This document shows, one piece after another, positions 1-8,729 of a stretch of DNA of 28,236 nucleotides (its first letter is position 1; every line of letters begins with the position of its first letter). Location of the stretch: the NCBI GenBank assembly GCA_900539725.1, contig UQDI01000021.1, positions 1 to 28,236 on the forward strand. Direction: 5' to 3'. Origin of the DNA: an uncultured Eubacteriales bacterium (GTDB lineage: Bacteria; Bacillota; Clostridia; Tissierellales; Peptoniphilaceae). The translations under genes and the position numbers were made by a program. The notes beneath the pieces are model-generated. The model searched no databases and was not told where the DNA came from. It was given only the letters and a program-made list of their open reading frames with translations.

Positions 1-53
1 CCTTCTATGTCTTATATATACCCAACAAATGTGTATTTTAAGAGGTTTTAAGC

Positions 54-93
54 AAAAAAAGTAGGCATAATTTTTAAAAAATATGCCTACTTT
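54..93 (-). terminator. Intrinsic terminator on the minus strand
   Basis: The arms at 58-69 and 82-93 form a perfect 12-bp stem (AAAGTAGGCATA with its complement). Read on the minus strand it is followed by seven T residues, the standard form of a rho-independent terminator. The stem includes the GTAGGCATA string that recurs in the loop of the hairpin at 20644-20693. The transcript it ends is not obvious; no minus-strand gene is recognised before the tRNA at 770-846, which has its own terminator. Confidence 0.6.
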
Positions 94-105
94 GTCAACA
101 GTCTG

Positions 106-134
106 AGGTCCAGCGTTTGCTGGACCTTGTTTTT
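106..134 (+). terminator. Intrinsic terminator on the plus strand
   Basis: AGGTCCAGC (106-114) and GCTGGACCT (119-127) form a 9-bp GC-rich hairpin with a four-base loop, followed by TTGTTTTT. It probably ends a plus-strand gene lying to the left of the window. Confidence 0.7.
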
Positions 135-150
135 ATAGAATTTTGCGCCA

Positions 151-284
151 AAAGAAGAACCTCACCCATTTACAAAGCTTCGCTTTGAATGGGTCCCGAG
201 AACCTTGGTGCTTCGCACTGGCGCCTTGCACAATCCATCATAGCGTAAAGGTTCTTGTCCGTTAGGACAAGGTTCTTCTTTTTT
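151..284. other. Four-way-junction structured element
   Basis: The arms 151-162 and 270-281 pair over 12 bp and enclose three further helices: 164-170 with 188-194 (inner CAAAG/CTTTG stem, TTCG-type loop), 199-206 with 248-255, and 256-260 with 265-269 (loop GTTA). On the plus strand a run of T follows the outer stem. AGAACCT/AGGTTCT strings occur in both the outer stem and the second arm, so strands can exchange between alternative folds. A 104-codon reading frame crosses it on the minus strand but looks like by-product reading of inverted repeats. It could be a dispersed intergenic repeat or a leader RNA; function unknown. Confidence 0.5.
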
Positions 285-447
285 CCAGCAAAATTTGTGT
301 CATCCGATACAAGATATTTAATTTGATCTAAATTGGAAAGATGTTTGATCCGATACGATGCAAACGAGCCCTTACTCTTAATAGTTATCTGGAACTCAAT
401 AAAGAGAAAATTGATTTTCACGAGCGCAGCATTCGGAATAAATTGAA

Positions 448-591
448 TTAATTTCTTTGCGCAACGAACCGCCCGTGGACTCATCTAGTTGAGCGTAGCG
501 AACGAATATGAGACCACAGGTGAGTAAGCTTAGAAATTAACAATTTATGTAGACCAGCAAGCGACGAAAACAATTTTCGATGTCCATTGCT
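448..591. other. Folded intergenic sequence with inverted repeats
   Basis: TTAATTTCT (448-456) pairs with AGAAATTAA (532-540). Inside, 475-484 pairs with 508-517 over 10 bp with one A-A mismatch. Immediately after, 556-591 forms a second stem-loop: AGCAA/TTGCT outside and CGAAAA/TTTTCG inside. That second stem resembles the central hairpin of the elements at 14026-14143 and 14515-14637 (GCAAGCG on the left, ATTGC on the right). No coding sequence is convincing here. From about 592 to 730 I see nothing definable. Confidence 0.3.
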
Positions 592-730
592 TACGTAAAT
601 GCATATTGAATAGATATAAAAAATATGTAATTTGATTAAAATAAGTATCGTGGCAATTATATAACCAAAATAAACTACTTTAATGAAAATCTTACAACGG
701 AAGAAAACGATTTAGGCGCAAATCGAACGC

Positions 731-767
731 AAAAAAATAAGAGAGAGCTCAATGCTCTCTCTTTTTT
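731..767 (-). terminator. Terminator of tRNA-Pro
   Basis: The arms at 740-747 (AGAGAGAG) and 755-762 form an 8-bp stem. Read on the minus strand it starts 8 bases beyond the tRNA CCA end and is followed by TTATTTTTTT. It can also act on the plus strand because a T run follows the right arm. Confidence 0.75.
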
Positions 768-769
768 AA

Positions 770-846
770 TGGTCGGGGTGAGAAGGTTCGAACTCCCGGC
801 CCCATGGTCCCAAACCACGTGCGCTACCAAACTGCGCTACACCCCG
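770..846 (-). tRNA. tRNA-Pro (anticodon UGG)
   Basis: The reverse complement folds as a full cloverleaf of 77 bases. The acceptor stem is CGGGGTG/CACCCCG with discriminator A and an encoded CCA. The D arm is built on GCGC, and the anticodon stem is CGTGG/CCATG around the loop TTTGGGA, giving anticodon TGG. The T arm has TTCGAAC. It reads proline CCN codons. It stands alone, with its own promoter (865-893) and terminator (731-767). Confidence 0.95.
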
Positions 847-864
847 CCGAAATATTACTCACCT

Positions 865-893
865 ATTATACCGTTCTCTAAACATTCTTGCAA
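865..893 (-). promoter_or_regulatory. Promoter of tRNA-Pro
   Basis: On the minus strand, -35 TTGCAA (888-893), a 17-base spacer and -10 TATAAT (865-870) lie about 19 bases ahead of the tRNA 5' end. This is a near-consensus sigma-A promoter. Confidence 0.8.
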
Positions 894-1043
894 GTGAAGA
901 TAAATCTTATTTTCTCATTAAAACTACTATTATTATAGTTTTTCTTCCATTATCTCACGAATTTACAATATTTTTATTTTATCTTAATAGGCGTCTGACA
1001 AAACCATTCTCAATATTTCAAAATAGTTACAATTGCATGAATA

Positions 1044-1074
1044 TTAACAAAGTTAGTGCATTTTGTTATATAAT
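1044..1074 (+). promoter_or_regulatory. Promoter of the NAGPA-domain gene
   Basis: TTAACA (1044-1049) lies upstream of TATAAT (1069-1074); spacing is 19, or 17 if TTATAT at 1067 is used. Transcription would begin near 1081, which makes the ATG at 1104 a better start than the one at 1083. Confidence 0.5.
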
Positions 1075-1103
1075 GGAGACGTATGATAGAAAGGAAGGAT
1101 AAA

Positions 1104-3872
1104 ATGAAATTTAAACGTATAGCAAGTATCGCTCTGAGCGCAACGCTTGCATTTTCGATTTTAAGTCAAAGTTCTTTAGCTTATATAATTAACGAAGAAA
1201 GAAAGGAAGAGTATTTGGCGAGCGGCGTGCATCGCGCGAACATCGAGAGGTTCACCTCTGAGGGCTGGCAAAACCTTAATGTCTTGACGATTGACGCGAC
1301 TAGCGGCATGAACGAGATCAAGGCGATGTTTAACTCTGAAGGTGTATCTCACAGGTCGAATGTTAAGGACATGGTCTCTGTAAGTGGCGCAGTTGCTGGT
1401 GTTAACGGCGACTACTTCAACTACCAACCGCATCCATCGACGCTTGGTGTGATTGTGAATGACGGCAAACTTATCAGCTCGGCTCAAGAGGGCAAGAACA
1501 ATCTGCCTGTCTTTTACCAAAGCAGTGCTGGCGACTCGCATGTGGGCTACATCACTCAATCTGTTGACATCTTAAATAAACTTACTGGCGCAAAATACCA
1601 CGTTAGCGGCTACAACAAGGCTTACGGCGGCTACAAGTACCTTTCTCTACTAACAAGGGACTGGGGCAAGAAGAGTTTCGGCGCTAAGTCTGCGAACATG
1701 ACTGAAATCCTTGTGGTTAATGGCGTTGTTGCCGACATTAGAACGAACGGCGAGCCTTTTGACATCCCTCAAGATGGCTACGTACTTAGCCAAAATGATT
1801 CGCCTCTAGCAAGTCTAACTCTTGGCACTCCGCTTGAGTTGCAAGTGACTTCAAATGTTGACCACAATGGTCTAAAATTTGCTATGGGCGGCGGCTCCAT
1901 CATCTTAAAAGATGGCGTAGCAATGCAAACTAATATTGTTAATAAAGGCAGGCACCCAAGAACTGGTATCGGCGTCACTCAAGACGGCTCAAAGATAGTC
2001 ATCATCACTGTTGATGGAAGGAATGGCTATGCGGGTCTTACTCAAAAGGAATTCGGCGAACTCTTTAAGAGTTTCGGCTGCTACAATGCGATGAACCTTG
2101 ATGGCGGCGGATCGACTACCATGGTCAAAAAGACTAAGGCGATGGACTCGGCTGAGATCATCAACAAGCCATCGGGTGGCACTCCAAGAGCTGTTGTATC
2201 GGGCGTTGGCGTTTTCTCGAACGACAATCCAGGCGCAGTAGCAAGAATTGAGCTTGAGCTTGATACTGACAAGGCTTTCCCTGGCGTACCAGTAGGTTAT
2301 AGTGTTAAAGCTTACGACGCAAGCAACAATCCAGTCAGAGTCGATGCAAATGCAGTAAGTGCAAGCGCTACGAATGGCGCATCATGTGCAGGAGGAAGTT
2401 TTATTGGCGCATCTCAAGGCGTTTCACAAGTCACAGTCACTTACCAAGGTGCGAGCGATACGAAAAACATCGAAGTATACTCAGAGCCGGTTGAATTAAG
2501 GAGCTCAACTGAGAAGATAAACGCAAAACCTGGCGATAAATACACTATCAAAGATATCGTCGGTCTAGATAATCAAGGCCGCAGCGCGAAGATACCGACT
2601 TCGAGCATTAATTTCTCCATCTGGGGCAAAGTTGGTGCGATGAGCGGAAATGTTTTCACTGCATCAAATAATATTGGTTACGGCTACATCACTATGGGCT
2701 ATAAAAATACTTATAAGAACATCCCAGTAACTATTGGCTTCAATACAAAGCCGTTACTAGATTTTGAAAGCCTTGATAATATTAAGGCATCGAGCTTCCC
2801 AGCTGACAAAGTGGCTGCTAGCCTAAAAATTTCTAAGGTCGCTAAGCAAGGAAGCGGAGCACTTGAGCTAAACTATGACTTTTCAAAGCTTGATGACTCA
2901 AGAGCTGCTTATATAAGCTTCAAGAAGGCTCCTGTTTTAGAAGGAAAGCCAAAGAGGCTTGGTATCTGGGTCAAGGGAGACGCGAAGGGCGCTATGCTTA
3001 AGGCGACTATCAAGGACAGCGAAGGTTTTGCTGAGCAAATCACTTTCACTGAAAAGATTAACTTTAGTGACTACAGATATCTTGAGGCAGAAATTCCTGA
3101 CAACGAGGCGTATCCATATAGCCTACTAAACATCTACATTGGCAGCTCCAATAACTCTGCCATGGTCAAGTCAAAGATCTTGGTAGACGCAATCGATTTA
3201 CTATATGAACACAAATTTGAAAATGCCATCGACAATTCATCCGTTTTGGCAGATAGTCAAAAAGGCTTCTTAGCAAAGGCTCGTGGCGGCGAATACCTAG
3301 TGGTTACAGGCTACGACGCTAATCAAGACAAAAATTTTGCAGGCGCCAAGACTGCCATAATCAATAAGATGAATAAAGTTGATACAGGAATTACGCTTAA
3401 TAGCTACGACAGCGCCTTTAAGAAGGCAGTTTCGAAGAACCTTCTTAAGAATGGAAACGTTTTCTCGACAAGTGCAACGACAAACGCCTTTATACTAAAT
3501 TTAAATACTTCGAAGAGGTCACTAAGGCTTTCCGACGCAAAAGAGTGGTCCTACATCACAGGCAGCCTTAAGAACATCACGCAAAAGAACGTTGTTGTGA
3601 CTATGACTAGCCCTGTCTTTGGCAAGGGCGGCTTCACTGACAAGAAAGAAGCAGAATTACTTCACGCGAAGCTTAAAGAGCTTGCCGACATGGGTAAAAA
3701 CGTCTACGTCGTTGCCGGCTCAAATGAAGCGTCCGTCAAAGTGCTTGACAAGATCAGATATATTAACGTCTTTAACAAGCCTATCAAGACAAAGGCCGAC
3801 CTAGTTAAGAGGAGCTACGTGCAATTCACATTCAATCCAAACGCAAGTGCATATGTAATCGCTAACTATTAA
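1104..3872 (+). CDS. Secreted phosphodiester glycosidase (NAGPA domain) protein
   Basis: The start at 1104 is preceded by GGAAGGA at good spacing; an in-frame ATG at 1083 lacks a ribosome site. The 922-residue product has a signal peptide (about residues 1-26: Lys/Arg, hydrophobic core, small residues). Next comes a domain of the NAGPA family (N-acetylglucosamine-1-phosphodiester alpha-N-acetylglucosaminidase fold), recognised by GDYFN, GGGSIILKDG and the hallmark NLDGGGSTTM (N331 to about M340). Middle regions look like Ig-like and jelly-roll carbohydrate-binding segments (DFESLDN...). The last 220 residues resemble a calcineurin-type phosphoesterase (KKEAELLHAKL, KNVYVVAGSN), but the metal-binding His/Asp motifs are not seen, so that part is probably non-catalytic. 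Family members act on glycan or wall polymer phosphodiesters; the substrate here is unknown. Monocistronic, with its own promoter and terminator. Confidence 0.8.
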   Translation: MKFKRIASIALSATLAFSILSQSSLAYIINEERKEEYLASGVHRANIERFTSEGWQNLNVLTIDATSGMNEIKAMFNSEGVSHRSNVKDMVSVSGAVAGVNGDYFNYQPHPSTLGVIVNDGKLISSAQEGKNNLPVFYQSSAGDSHVGYITQSVDILNKLTGAKYHVSGYNKAYGGYKYLSLLTRDWGKKSFGAKSANMTEILVVNGVVADIRTNGEPFDIPQDGYVLSQNDSPLASLTLGTPLELQVTSNVDHNGLKFAMGGGSIILKDGVAMQTNIVNKGRHPRTGIGVTQDGSKIVIITVDGRNGYAGLTQKEFGELFKSFGCYNAMNLDGGGSTTMVKKTKAMDSAEIINKPSGGTPRAVVSGVGVFSNDNPGAVARIELELDTDKAFPGVPVGYSVKAYDASNNPVRVDANAVSASATNGASCAGGSFIGASQGVSQVTVTYQGASDTKNIEVYSEPVELRSSTEKINAKPGDKYTIKDIVGLDNQGRSAKIPTSSINFSIWGKVGAMSGNVFTASNNIGYGYITMGYKNTYKNIPVTIGFNTKPLLDFESLDNIKASSFPADKVAASLKISKVAKQGSGALELNYDFSKLDDSRAAYISFKKAPVLEGKPKRLGIWVKGDAKGAMLKATIKDSEGFAEQITFTEKINFSDYRYLEAEIPDNEAYPYSLLNIYIGSSNNSAMVKSKILVDAIDLLYEHKFENAIDNSSVLADSQKGFLAKARGGEYLVVTGYDANQDKNFAGAKTAIINKMNKVDTGITLNSYDSAFKKAVSKNLLKNGNVFSTSATTNAFILNLNTSKRSLRLSDAKEWSYITGSLKNITQKNVVVTMTSPVFGKGGFTDKKEAELLHAKLKELADMGKNVYVVAGSNEASVKVLDKIRYINVFNKPIKTKADLVKRSYVQFTFNPNASAYVIANY

Positions 3873-3912
3873 TATAGTATAGAGACCATTAATATAGAAT
3901 ATATCTAAACGA

Positions 3913-3940
3913 AAAGGACTGTGAGAGCAGTTCTTTTTTT
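3913..3940 (+). terminator. Terminator after the NAGPA gene
   Basis: AAGGACTG and CAGTTCTT form an 8-bp stem with a short loop, followed by a run of T. It separates the NAGPA gene from ftsH. Confidence 0.75.
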
Positions 3941-4039
3941 ATGCCTTGCTTTATTGAAAAAAATACATTTTTGTGTTAAAATTAAAATAGCTAAGTATAT
4001 GGCCGAATGGGTATATATACTTAATAAAGGAGTGAGAAC

Positions 4040-6199
4040 ATGGATAAGAACAATAAAGACAAGAAGGGACCTAAGAAGTCTCTCGTCTATTACTATATAG
4101 TTATACTAATCATTGCCTACTTCTTCAACGTCTTCTTCATGAAGGACATCATGAAGCCGAATGTTGAGAAGGTCACTTACGATGCCTTTTTGGAAGCGAT
4201 TGACGAAGGCGTTGTTGACAAGGTACAAAAGATGGGCGGCAACATAGTATTTCAGCTTAAGCCTGATTACGTAGCCGTTCGCGACAAAGACAATGACAAG
4301 AAATTAAAATTTGAAAAAGCAAAATTAGATAAAAGTGGCAAGGCCATAACTAAGAGTGAAGACGAAGAGCTTAGGGTCTTCATCACAGGCGAGTGGGACT
4401 ACGACGGCCTTACAGAAAAGCTTGAGGCAAAGGGCGTTCACTTCGGTAGCGAGATCATCGAAGAGCCATCGATCTTAGTAAAAATCTTGGGCTTCCTACT
4501 ACCGATAGCGACATTTTTGATTATGGGTCTCGTTCTATCTAGAATTTTATTTAAGGATATGGGCGGCGGCCTTGATAAATTTGGCTTCGGCAAATCGGGC
4601 GCCAAAGTTTATGTAAAGGGCAAGCAAAAGAAGACTTTCGAAGACGTTGCGGGCCAAGAAGAAGCGAAGGAGATGCTTCTAGAGATAGTCGACTTCCTTC
4701 ACTACCCAGAAAGGTACGCCAAGATTGGCGCCAACCTTCCTAAAGGAGCCTTACTTGTAGGACCTCCGGGTACAGGTAAAACACTTCTAGCACAAGCAGT
4801 TGCGGGCGAAGCAGATGTGCCGTTCATCTCCATATCGGGTTCATCCTTCGTAGAGATGTTCGTGGGACTTGCAGCCAAGAGAGTTAGAGAATTATTCAAA
4901 GAAGCGCAAGAGAAGGCGCCATGCATCATATTTATAGACGAGATTGACGCCATAGGTAAGTCACGTGAAGGATCTTTCTCCTCAAACGACGAGAGAGAGC
5001 AAGCTCTAAACCAATTACTTACAGAGATGGATGGCTTTGACTCCAAAAAAGGTATAGTGGTACTTGCGGCAACAAATAGACCAGAAGTCTTGGACCCAGC
5101 CTTATTACGTCCAGGTCGTTTCGACAGGCGTATACCAGTTGAATTACCTGATCTTAATGGTAGAATAGCTGTATTAAAGGTACATTCAAGAAATATCAAG
5201 ATGTCAGACGATGTAGACTTTAAAAAGATAGGTCTACTTACAGCAGGCGCATCAGGCGCAGACCTTGCAAATATCGTGAACGAAGCGGCACTTAGAGCGG
5301 TTAGAAACAAAAGAGATTATGTAATACAAGAGGACTTACAAGAGTCAGTTGAAGTAGTTATAGTTGGCTATCAAAGAAAAACTATGATTATCTCGAAGAA
5401 AGAGCGTGAAATGATCAGCTACCACGAAGTTGGTCACGCGATAGTCGCAGCCGTTCAAAAGAAGAGCGCTCCAGTTGAGAAGATCACAATCATACCAAGG
5501 ACATCGGGCGCACTCGGCTATACACTACAGTCCGATACAGAAGAAAAGTTCCTTATGGACAAGGAAGAGCTCTTCAATATGATGGTGACTGCATCAGGCG
5601 GTAGAGCCGCTGAGGATATAGTCTTCGGCGTAATTACGACTGGCGCTAGTAACGACATAGAGCAAATCACAAACATCGCTAGAAACATGGTTATGCGCTA
5701 CGGCATGAGCGACGACTTCCCTATGATGAGCCTAATGAGCGAAGGAAATCGTTATCTAGGCGGCGCAGGCGAGCTTACAGCGAGCCAAGACACCTTTGCC
5801 AAGGTCGATGATATCGTCAAAAACCTTATTGCAGAAGCTTATGAAGAGGCAAAACGCATACTTCGTGAGAATAGGACTAAGCTTGATAAGATTTCAAAAT
5901 ACCTTATCGAGAAAGAAACTATCAGCGGAGAAGAGTTTATGAAGATCTTTAATGAAGATGATGCTAATAGTGATGGCAATGGTGAAAATGGCGAAGTAAG
6001 CGAAAATAATATAGAAAGTGAAAATACTATAGAAAGTAAAAATACTAAAGAAAGTAAAAATACTAAAGAAAGTGATTTTACTATAGAAAGCGAATCTACT
6101 ACAGAAAGCGATTCTACAAAAGAAGACAAAAATACTCAAGATGAGAAAAATGACGATAGTGGCAAGGCCATAATCGTAGAAGAGGATAGTAATATATAA
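4040..6199 (+). CDS. ftsH: ATP-dependent zinc metalloprotease FtsH
   Basis: Membrane-anchored AAA+ protease that extracts and degrades membrane and short-lived cytosolic proteins as a hexamer. Two transmembrane segments (about residues 15-34 and 146-167) flank an extracytoplasmic domain. The AAA module has Walker A GPPGTGKT (241-248), Walker B IIFIDEID (296-303) and the SRH with RPGRFDRR. The zinc site is HEVGH (462-466), fitting HExxH although most homologues have HEAGH. The pore loop reads FVEMFVGLAA where FVGVGA is usual. The C terminus carries an unusual run of about eight 6-residue repeats. A good ribosome site (AAAGGAGTGAGAAC) precedes the ATG. It lies 18 bases upstream of walR with no terminator between, so it probably leads the wal transcript; I could not settle on a promoter in 3941-4020. 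Confidence 0.95.
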   Translation: MDKNNKDKKGPKKSLVYYYIVILIIAYFFNVFFMKDIMKPNVEKVTYDAFLEAIDEGVVDKVQKMGGNIVFQLKPDYVAVRDKDNDKKLKFEKAKLDKSGKAITKSEDEELRVFITGEWDYDGLTEKLEAKGVHFGSEIIEEPSILVKILGFLLPIATFLIMGLVLSRILFKDMGGGLDKFGFGKSGAKVYVKGKQKKTFEDVAGQEEAKEMLLEIVDFLHYPERYAKIGANLPKGALLVGPPGTGKTLLAQAVAGEADVPFISISGSSFVEMFVGLAAKRVRELFKEAQEKAPCIIFIDEIDAIGKSREGSFSSNDEREQALNQLLTEMDGFDSKKGIVVLAATNRPEVLDPALLRPGRFDRRIPVELPDLNGRIAVLKVHSRNIKMSDDVDFKKIGLLTAGASGADLANIVNEAALRAVRNKRDYVIQEDLQESVEVVIVGYQRKTMIISKKEREMISYHEVGHAIVAAVQKKSAPVEKITIIPRTSGALGYTLQSDTEEKFLMDKEELFNMMVTASGGRAAEDIVFGVITTGASNDIEQITNIARNMVMRYGMSDDFPMMSLMSEGNRYLGGAGELTASQDTFAKVDDIVKNLIAEAYEEAKRILRENRTKLDKISKYLIEKETISGEEFMKIFNEDDANSDGNGENGEVSENNIESENTIESKNTKESKNTKESDFTIESESTTESDSTKEDKNTQDEKNDDSGKAIIVEEDSNI
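5999..6147 (+). repeat. 18-bp tandem repeats in the ftsH 3' end
   Basis: About eight imperfect 18-base units encode the hexapeptide pattern N-T-[IKT]-E-S-[KED] (for example NTIESK, NTKESK, NTKESD, STTESD). They make an acidic, Ser/Thr/Asn-rich, probably disordered tail after the protease domain. Two adjacent units are nearly identical at DNA level, so copy number may vary by slippage without changing frame. Confidence 0.75.
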
Positions 6200-6217
6200 A
6201 AATAAGGAGTAGGAGAC

Positions 6218-6904
6218 ATGGGTTATATACTAATTGTTGACGACGAAACGACGATAACTGATATCATCGAGTTTAATTTACAAAAGGAAGGTTTTGAAAC
6301 AAAGGCGGTTCACGACGGCAAAGAAGCGCTGCTTGCGGTGAATGAATATGAGCCGGACCTAATGCTTCTTGACGTAATGATGCCTGAGATGGACGGCTTT
6401 AAGACACTTGAGCTTTTAAGACAAAAGTATAAGTTCCCTATACTTATGCTGACTGCAAAGGAAGAGGAAGCTGATAAAGTCAAGGGCCTAGAGCTTGGCG
6501 CTGACGACTACATCACTAAGCCATTTGGCATAAGAGAGTTAATTGCAAGGGTTGAGGCGAATCTTAGACGCGCGCCTAAGAGTAAATCGACTGAAAACTC
6601 CATTACCATAGGCGATATAAGGATGGATATGACTCTATTACAAGTATTTAAGAAGGAAAAGCCGGTCGAGCTAACTCTTCGTGAGTTTGAAGTGCTAAAG
6701 TATCTAATGCAGCACCCTAACGAAGTATTCTCAAGGGCGGATCTACTTAAGGACGTTTGGGGCTACGACTACATCGGCGACGTAAGGACTGTCGACGTAA
6801 CTATCAGACGTGTGCGCGAAAAAGTTGACGAGAAATTAACAGACGACTACAAATACATTAAGACAAGAAGAAACATGGGTTATTACATCTCAAATGAAGT
6901 TTAA
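6218..6904 (+). CDS. walR: Response regulator WalR (YycF)
   Basis: OmpR-family DNA-binding response regulator of the WalRK system, which controls cell-wall hydrolases and wall homeostasis in Firmicutes. The 228-residue protein has a receiver domain with the acidic pair D8/D9, phospho-acceptor D52, T79 and K101. A winged-helix effector domain follows (about 125-225; EFEVLKYLMQHPNEVFSR, VDVTIRRVREK, TRRNMGYYI). Assignment to WalR rests on the following walK, yycH, yycI, yycJ and rlmH. AAGGAGTAGGAGAC gives a strong ribosome site. The 3' end overlaps walK by 11 bases, suggesting translational coupling. Confidence 0.93.
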   Translation: MGYILIVDDETTITDIIEFNLQKEGFETKAVHDGKEALLAVNEYEPDLMLLDVMMPEMDGFKTLELLRQKYKFPILMLTAKEEEADKVKGLELGADDYITKPFGIRELIARVEANLRRAPKSKSTENSITIGDIRMDMTLLQVFKKEKPVELTLREFEVLKYLMQHPNEVFSRADLLKDVWGYDYIGDVRTVDVTIRRVREKVDEKLTDDYKYIKTRRNMGYYISNEV

Positions 6905-8690
6905 TTCGATAAAGTTTAGGTTTGTCATCATCTACGCGTCGCTAGTACTATTTGTCCTAGTGAGCGTTGCTGCCTTCATTGTTACAGGGCTTGAAACTGA
7001 GCTAATGAAGGGCCTAAAGGACGATATCAAAAAGCAGGTTGAGACCATGACCTCGACCTCAAGATACTTTACGAAGGAGAACTGGTCGGACGAAGACACT
7101 ATAGAGCACATACAGACTGTTATCGATGAGAATAGGTTTAACGCTGACGAACTCGTCTACGTTATAAGCAACGACAGCTACCCATCGGTTATTGCGGGTA
7201 ATGACGAAGGCACTAGGCTTATAGTGGGCAAAAACGCTTATGATGTTGACACGATCAATCAAGCGATGCTACTTGAGGCTCTAAAGGGTAACTTAAGCGA
7301 AAAGATTATCGGCGAAGGAATAGACGCCGAAGTGCATCTAAGCTACCCTGTCGTATCGGAGAAGGGCAAGGTCAAGGGCGTTGTCTACGTAATCAGCTCT
7401 ACAAGGATGGTTGAGGCAACTGTAAAGAAGGCGAGACAGCTGCTTACTATGATTAGTTTGGCGGCGATCTTTGTAACGATACTTATCGCTTATTTACTCG
7501 CTTCGTCAATAGTTTCACCTATCAGCAGCTTGACTGCGAAGGCCAAGAGACTTGCTGAGGGTGACTTCACTCAAAAGGTTGAGGTAAGGAGCAAAGACGA
7601 GATAGGTAAGCTGGCATCTATGTTTAATACGCTTACAAATGAATTAAACAAGACCATTAGCGAGAAAGACCTTGAGCAAAAGAAGCTCGAGACCATATTT
7701 ACAAATATGACTGAGGCCATCATCGCCTTAAACAGCGAGGGCGAGCTTATTCACGCGAATTCTGTTGCGCAAAAACTTATTGATATTGACATAAAGAGGG
7801 ACACGCAAAGGTACTTTAACCTCGACAAGATTGGTCTTTCATCGATTAATTTCGATAATCCATTTACCCTTGAAGGCGAAGAGGAGATCGAACTTAAGGG
7901 CGGTGTCTACAAGATGACTTATGCGCCATTCGAAAACGAGGACTATAGTCTTGGCGGCATCATCATCATGTTCCAAGACATAACTAAGGAGCACAGGCTT
8001 GACAATATGCGTAAGGAGTTCGTTGCCAATGTTTCGCATGAGCTAAAGACGCCTATCACGGCTATAAGGTCTTACTCGGAGACGCTGCTTGAGGGCGGTG
8101 TGCCAGAGGAGATGCAAAACAAGTTCCTAGGCGTTATCGAGAAGGAAGCGGACAGGATGAACAGACTTGTTCTTGACCTACTTCTTCTATCGAATATCGA
8201 CTACAAGGGCGGGGAGGACGTCAAGGTCACTGTGCTTAATGATAAGGTCAAGGACGCGATTGATAAGCTAAAGATACTTGCGGATGAAAAGAAGCAAAAG
8301 CTTATCTACTCTATTGCCAATGAGCCGCTTAAGGCGCTGATTGATCCTGACTCCTTTGAACAGATCATCACAAATCTTATATCGAATGCGATTAAGTATA
8401 CGAATGAAGAAGGTACCATAGAGGTAAAACTATATTCAGTTTTAGGAAAGATCCACATCGACGTTATTGACAATGGTATAGGCATACCAGAGAAGGACCA
8501 AAAGAGAATCTTCGAGAGGTTCTACAGGGTCGAAAAGGGCCGCTCGAGAAAGATGGGTGGAACGGGTCTAGGCCTTTCCATCGCCAAAGAGATGGCGAAC
8601 GCCTACAAAGCAGACATAGTCTTCACTTCGAAGTTTGGTATAGGCACGACATTTACCTTCTTAATCGATGAATATAAAGAAATAAATTAG
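6894..8690 (+). CDS. walK: Sensor histidine kinase WalK (YycG)
   Basis: Membrane sensor kinase partner of WalR. The 598 residues read in order: TM1 (about 9-29), an extracellular sensory domain of about 150 residues, TM2 (about 183-203), HAMP, a cytoplasmic PAS domain (about 260-360), HisKA with the phospho-accepting H382 in NVSHELKTP, then HATPase_c with N box (NLISNAIKY), G1 (DNGIGIP), F (ERFYRVEK) and G2 (GGTGLGLSIAKE). This matches the canonical WalK layout. The start codon lies inside the walR 3' end without a strong separate ribosome site. About 77 bases without a terminator separate it from the next gene. Confidence 0.93.
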   Translation: MKFNSIKFRFVIIYASLVLFVLVSVAAFIVTGLETELMKGLKDDIKKQVETMTSTSRYFTKENWSDEDTIEHIQTVIDENRFNADELVYVISNDSYPSVIAGNDEGTRLIVGKNAYDVDTINQAMLLEALKGNLSEKIIGEGIDAEVHLSYPVVSEKGKVKGVVYVISSTRMVEATVKKARQLLTMISLAAIFVTILIAYLLASSIVSPISSLTAKAKRLAEGDFTQKVEVRSKDEIGKLASMFNTLTNELNKTISEKDLEQKKLETIFTNMTEAIIALNSEGELIHANSVAQKLIDIDIKRDTQRYFNLDKIGLSSINFDNPFTLEGEEEIELKGGVYKMTYAPFENEDYSLGGIIIMFQDITKEHRLDNMRKEFVANVSHELKTPITAIRSYSETLLEGGVPEEMQNKFLGVIEKEADRMNRLVLDLLLLSNIDYKGGEDVKVTVLNDKVKDAIDKLKILADEKKQKLIYSIANEPLKALIDPDSFEQIITNLISNAIKYTNEEGTIEVKLYSVLGKIHIDVIDNGIGIPEKDQKRIFERFYRVEKGRSRKMGGTGLGLSIAKEMANAYKADIVFTSKFGIGTTFTFLIDEYKEIN

Positions 8691-8729
8691 TAATAACAAT
8701 TTAATACAACTGTAATATAAAAGCCCTCC

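Noticed and set aside
170..484. A 104-codon minus-strand reading frame
   Set aside because: It crosses the four-way-junction inverted repeats, has no ribosome site and no family resemblance; best explained as non-coding.
4702..5310. A 202-codon minus-strand frame inside ftsH
   Set aside because: Antisense shadow of a highly conserved AAA domain; no ribosome site.
5423..5437. HEVGH instead of HEAGH in FtsH as a possible inactivation
   Set aside because: HExxH is intact; the middle residue is not a metal ligand.
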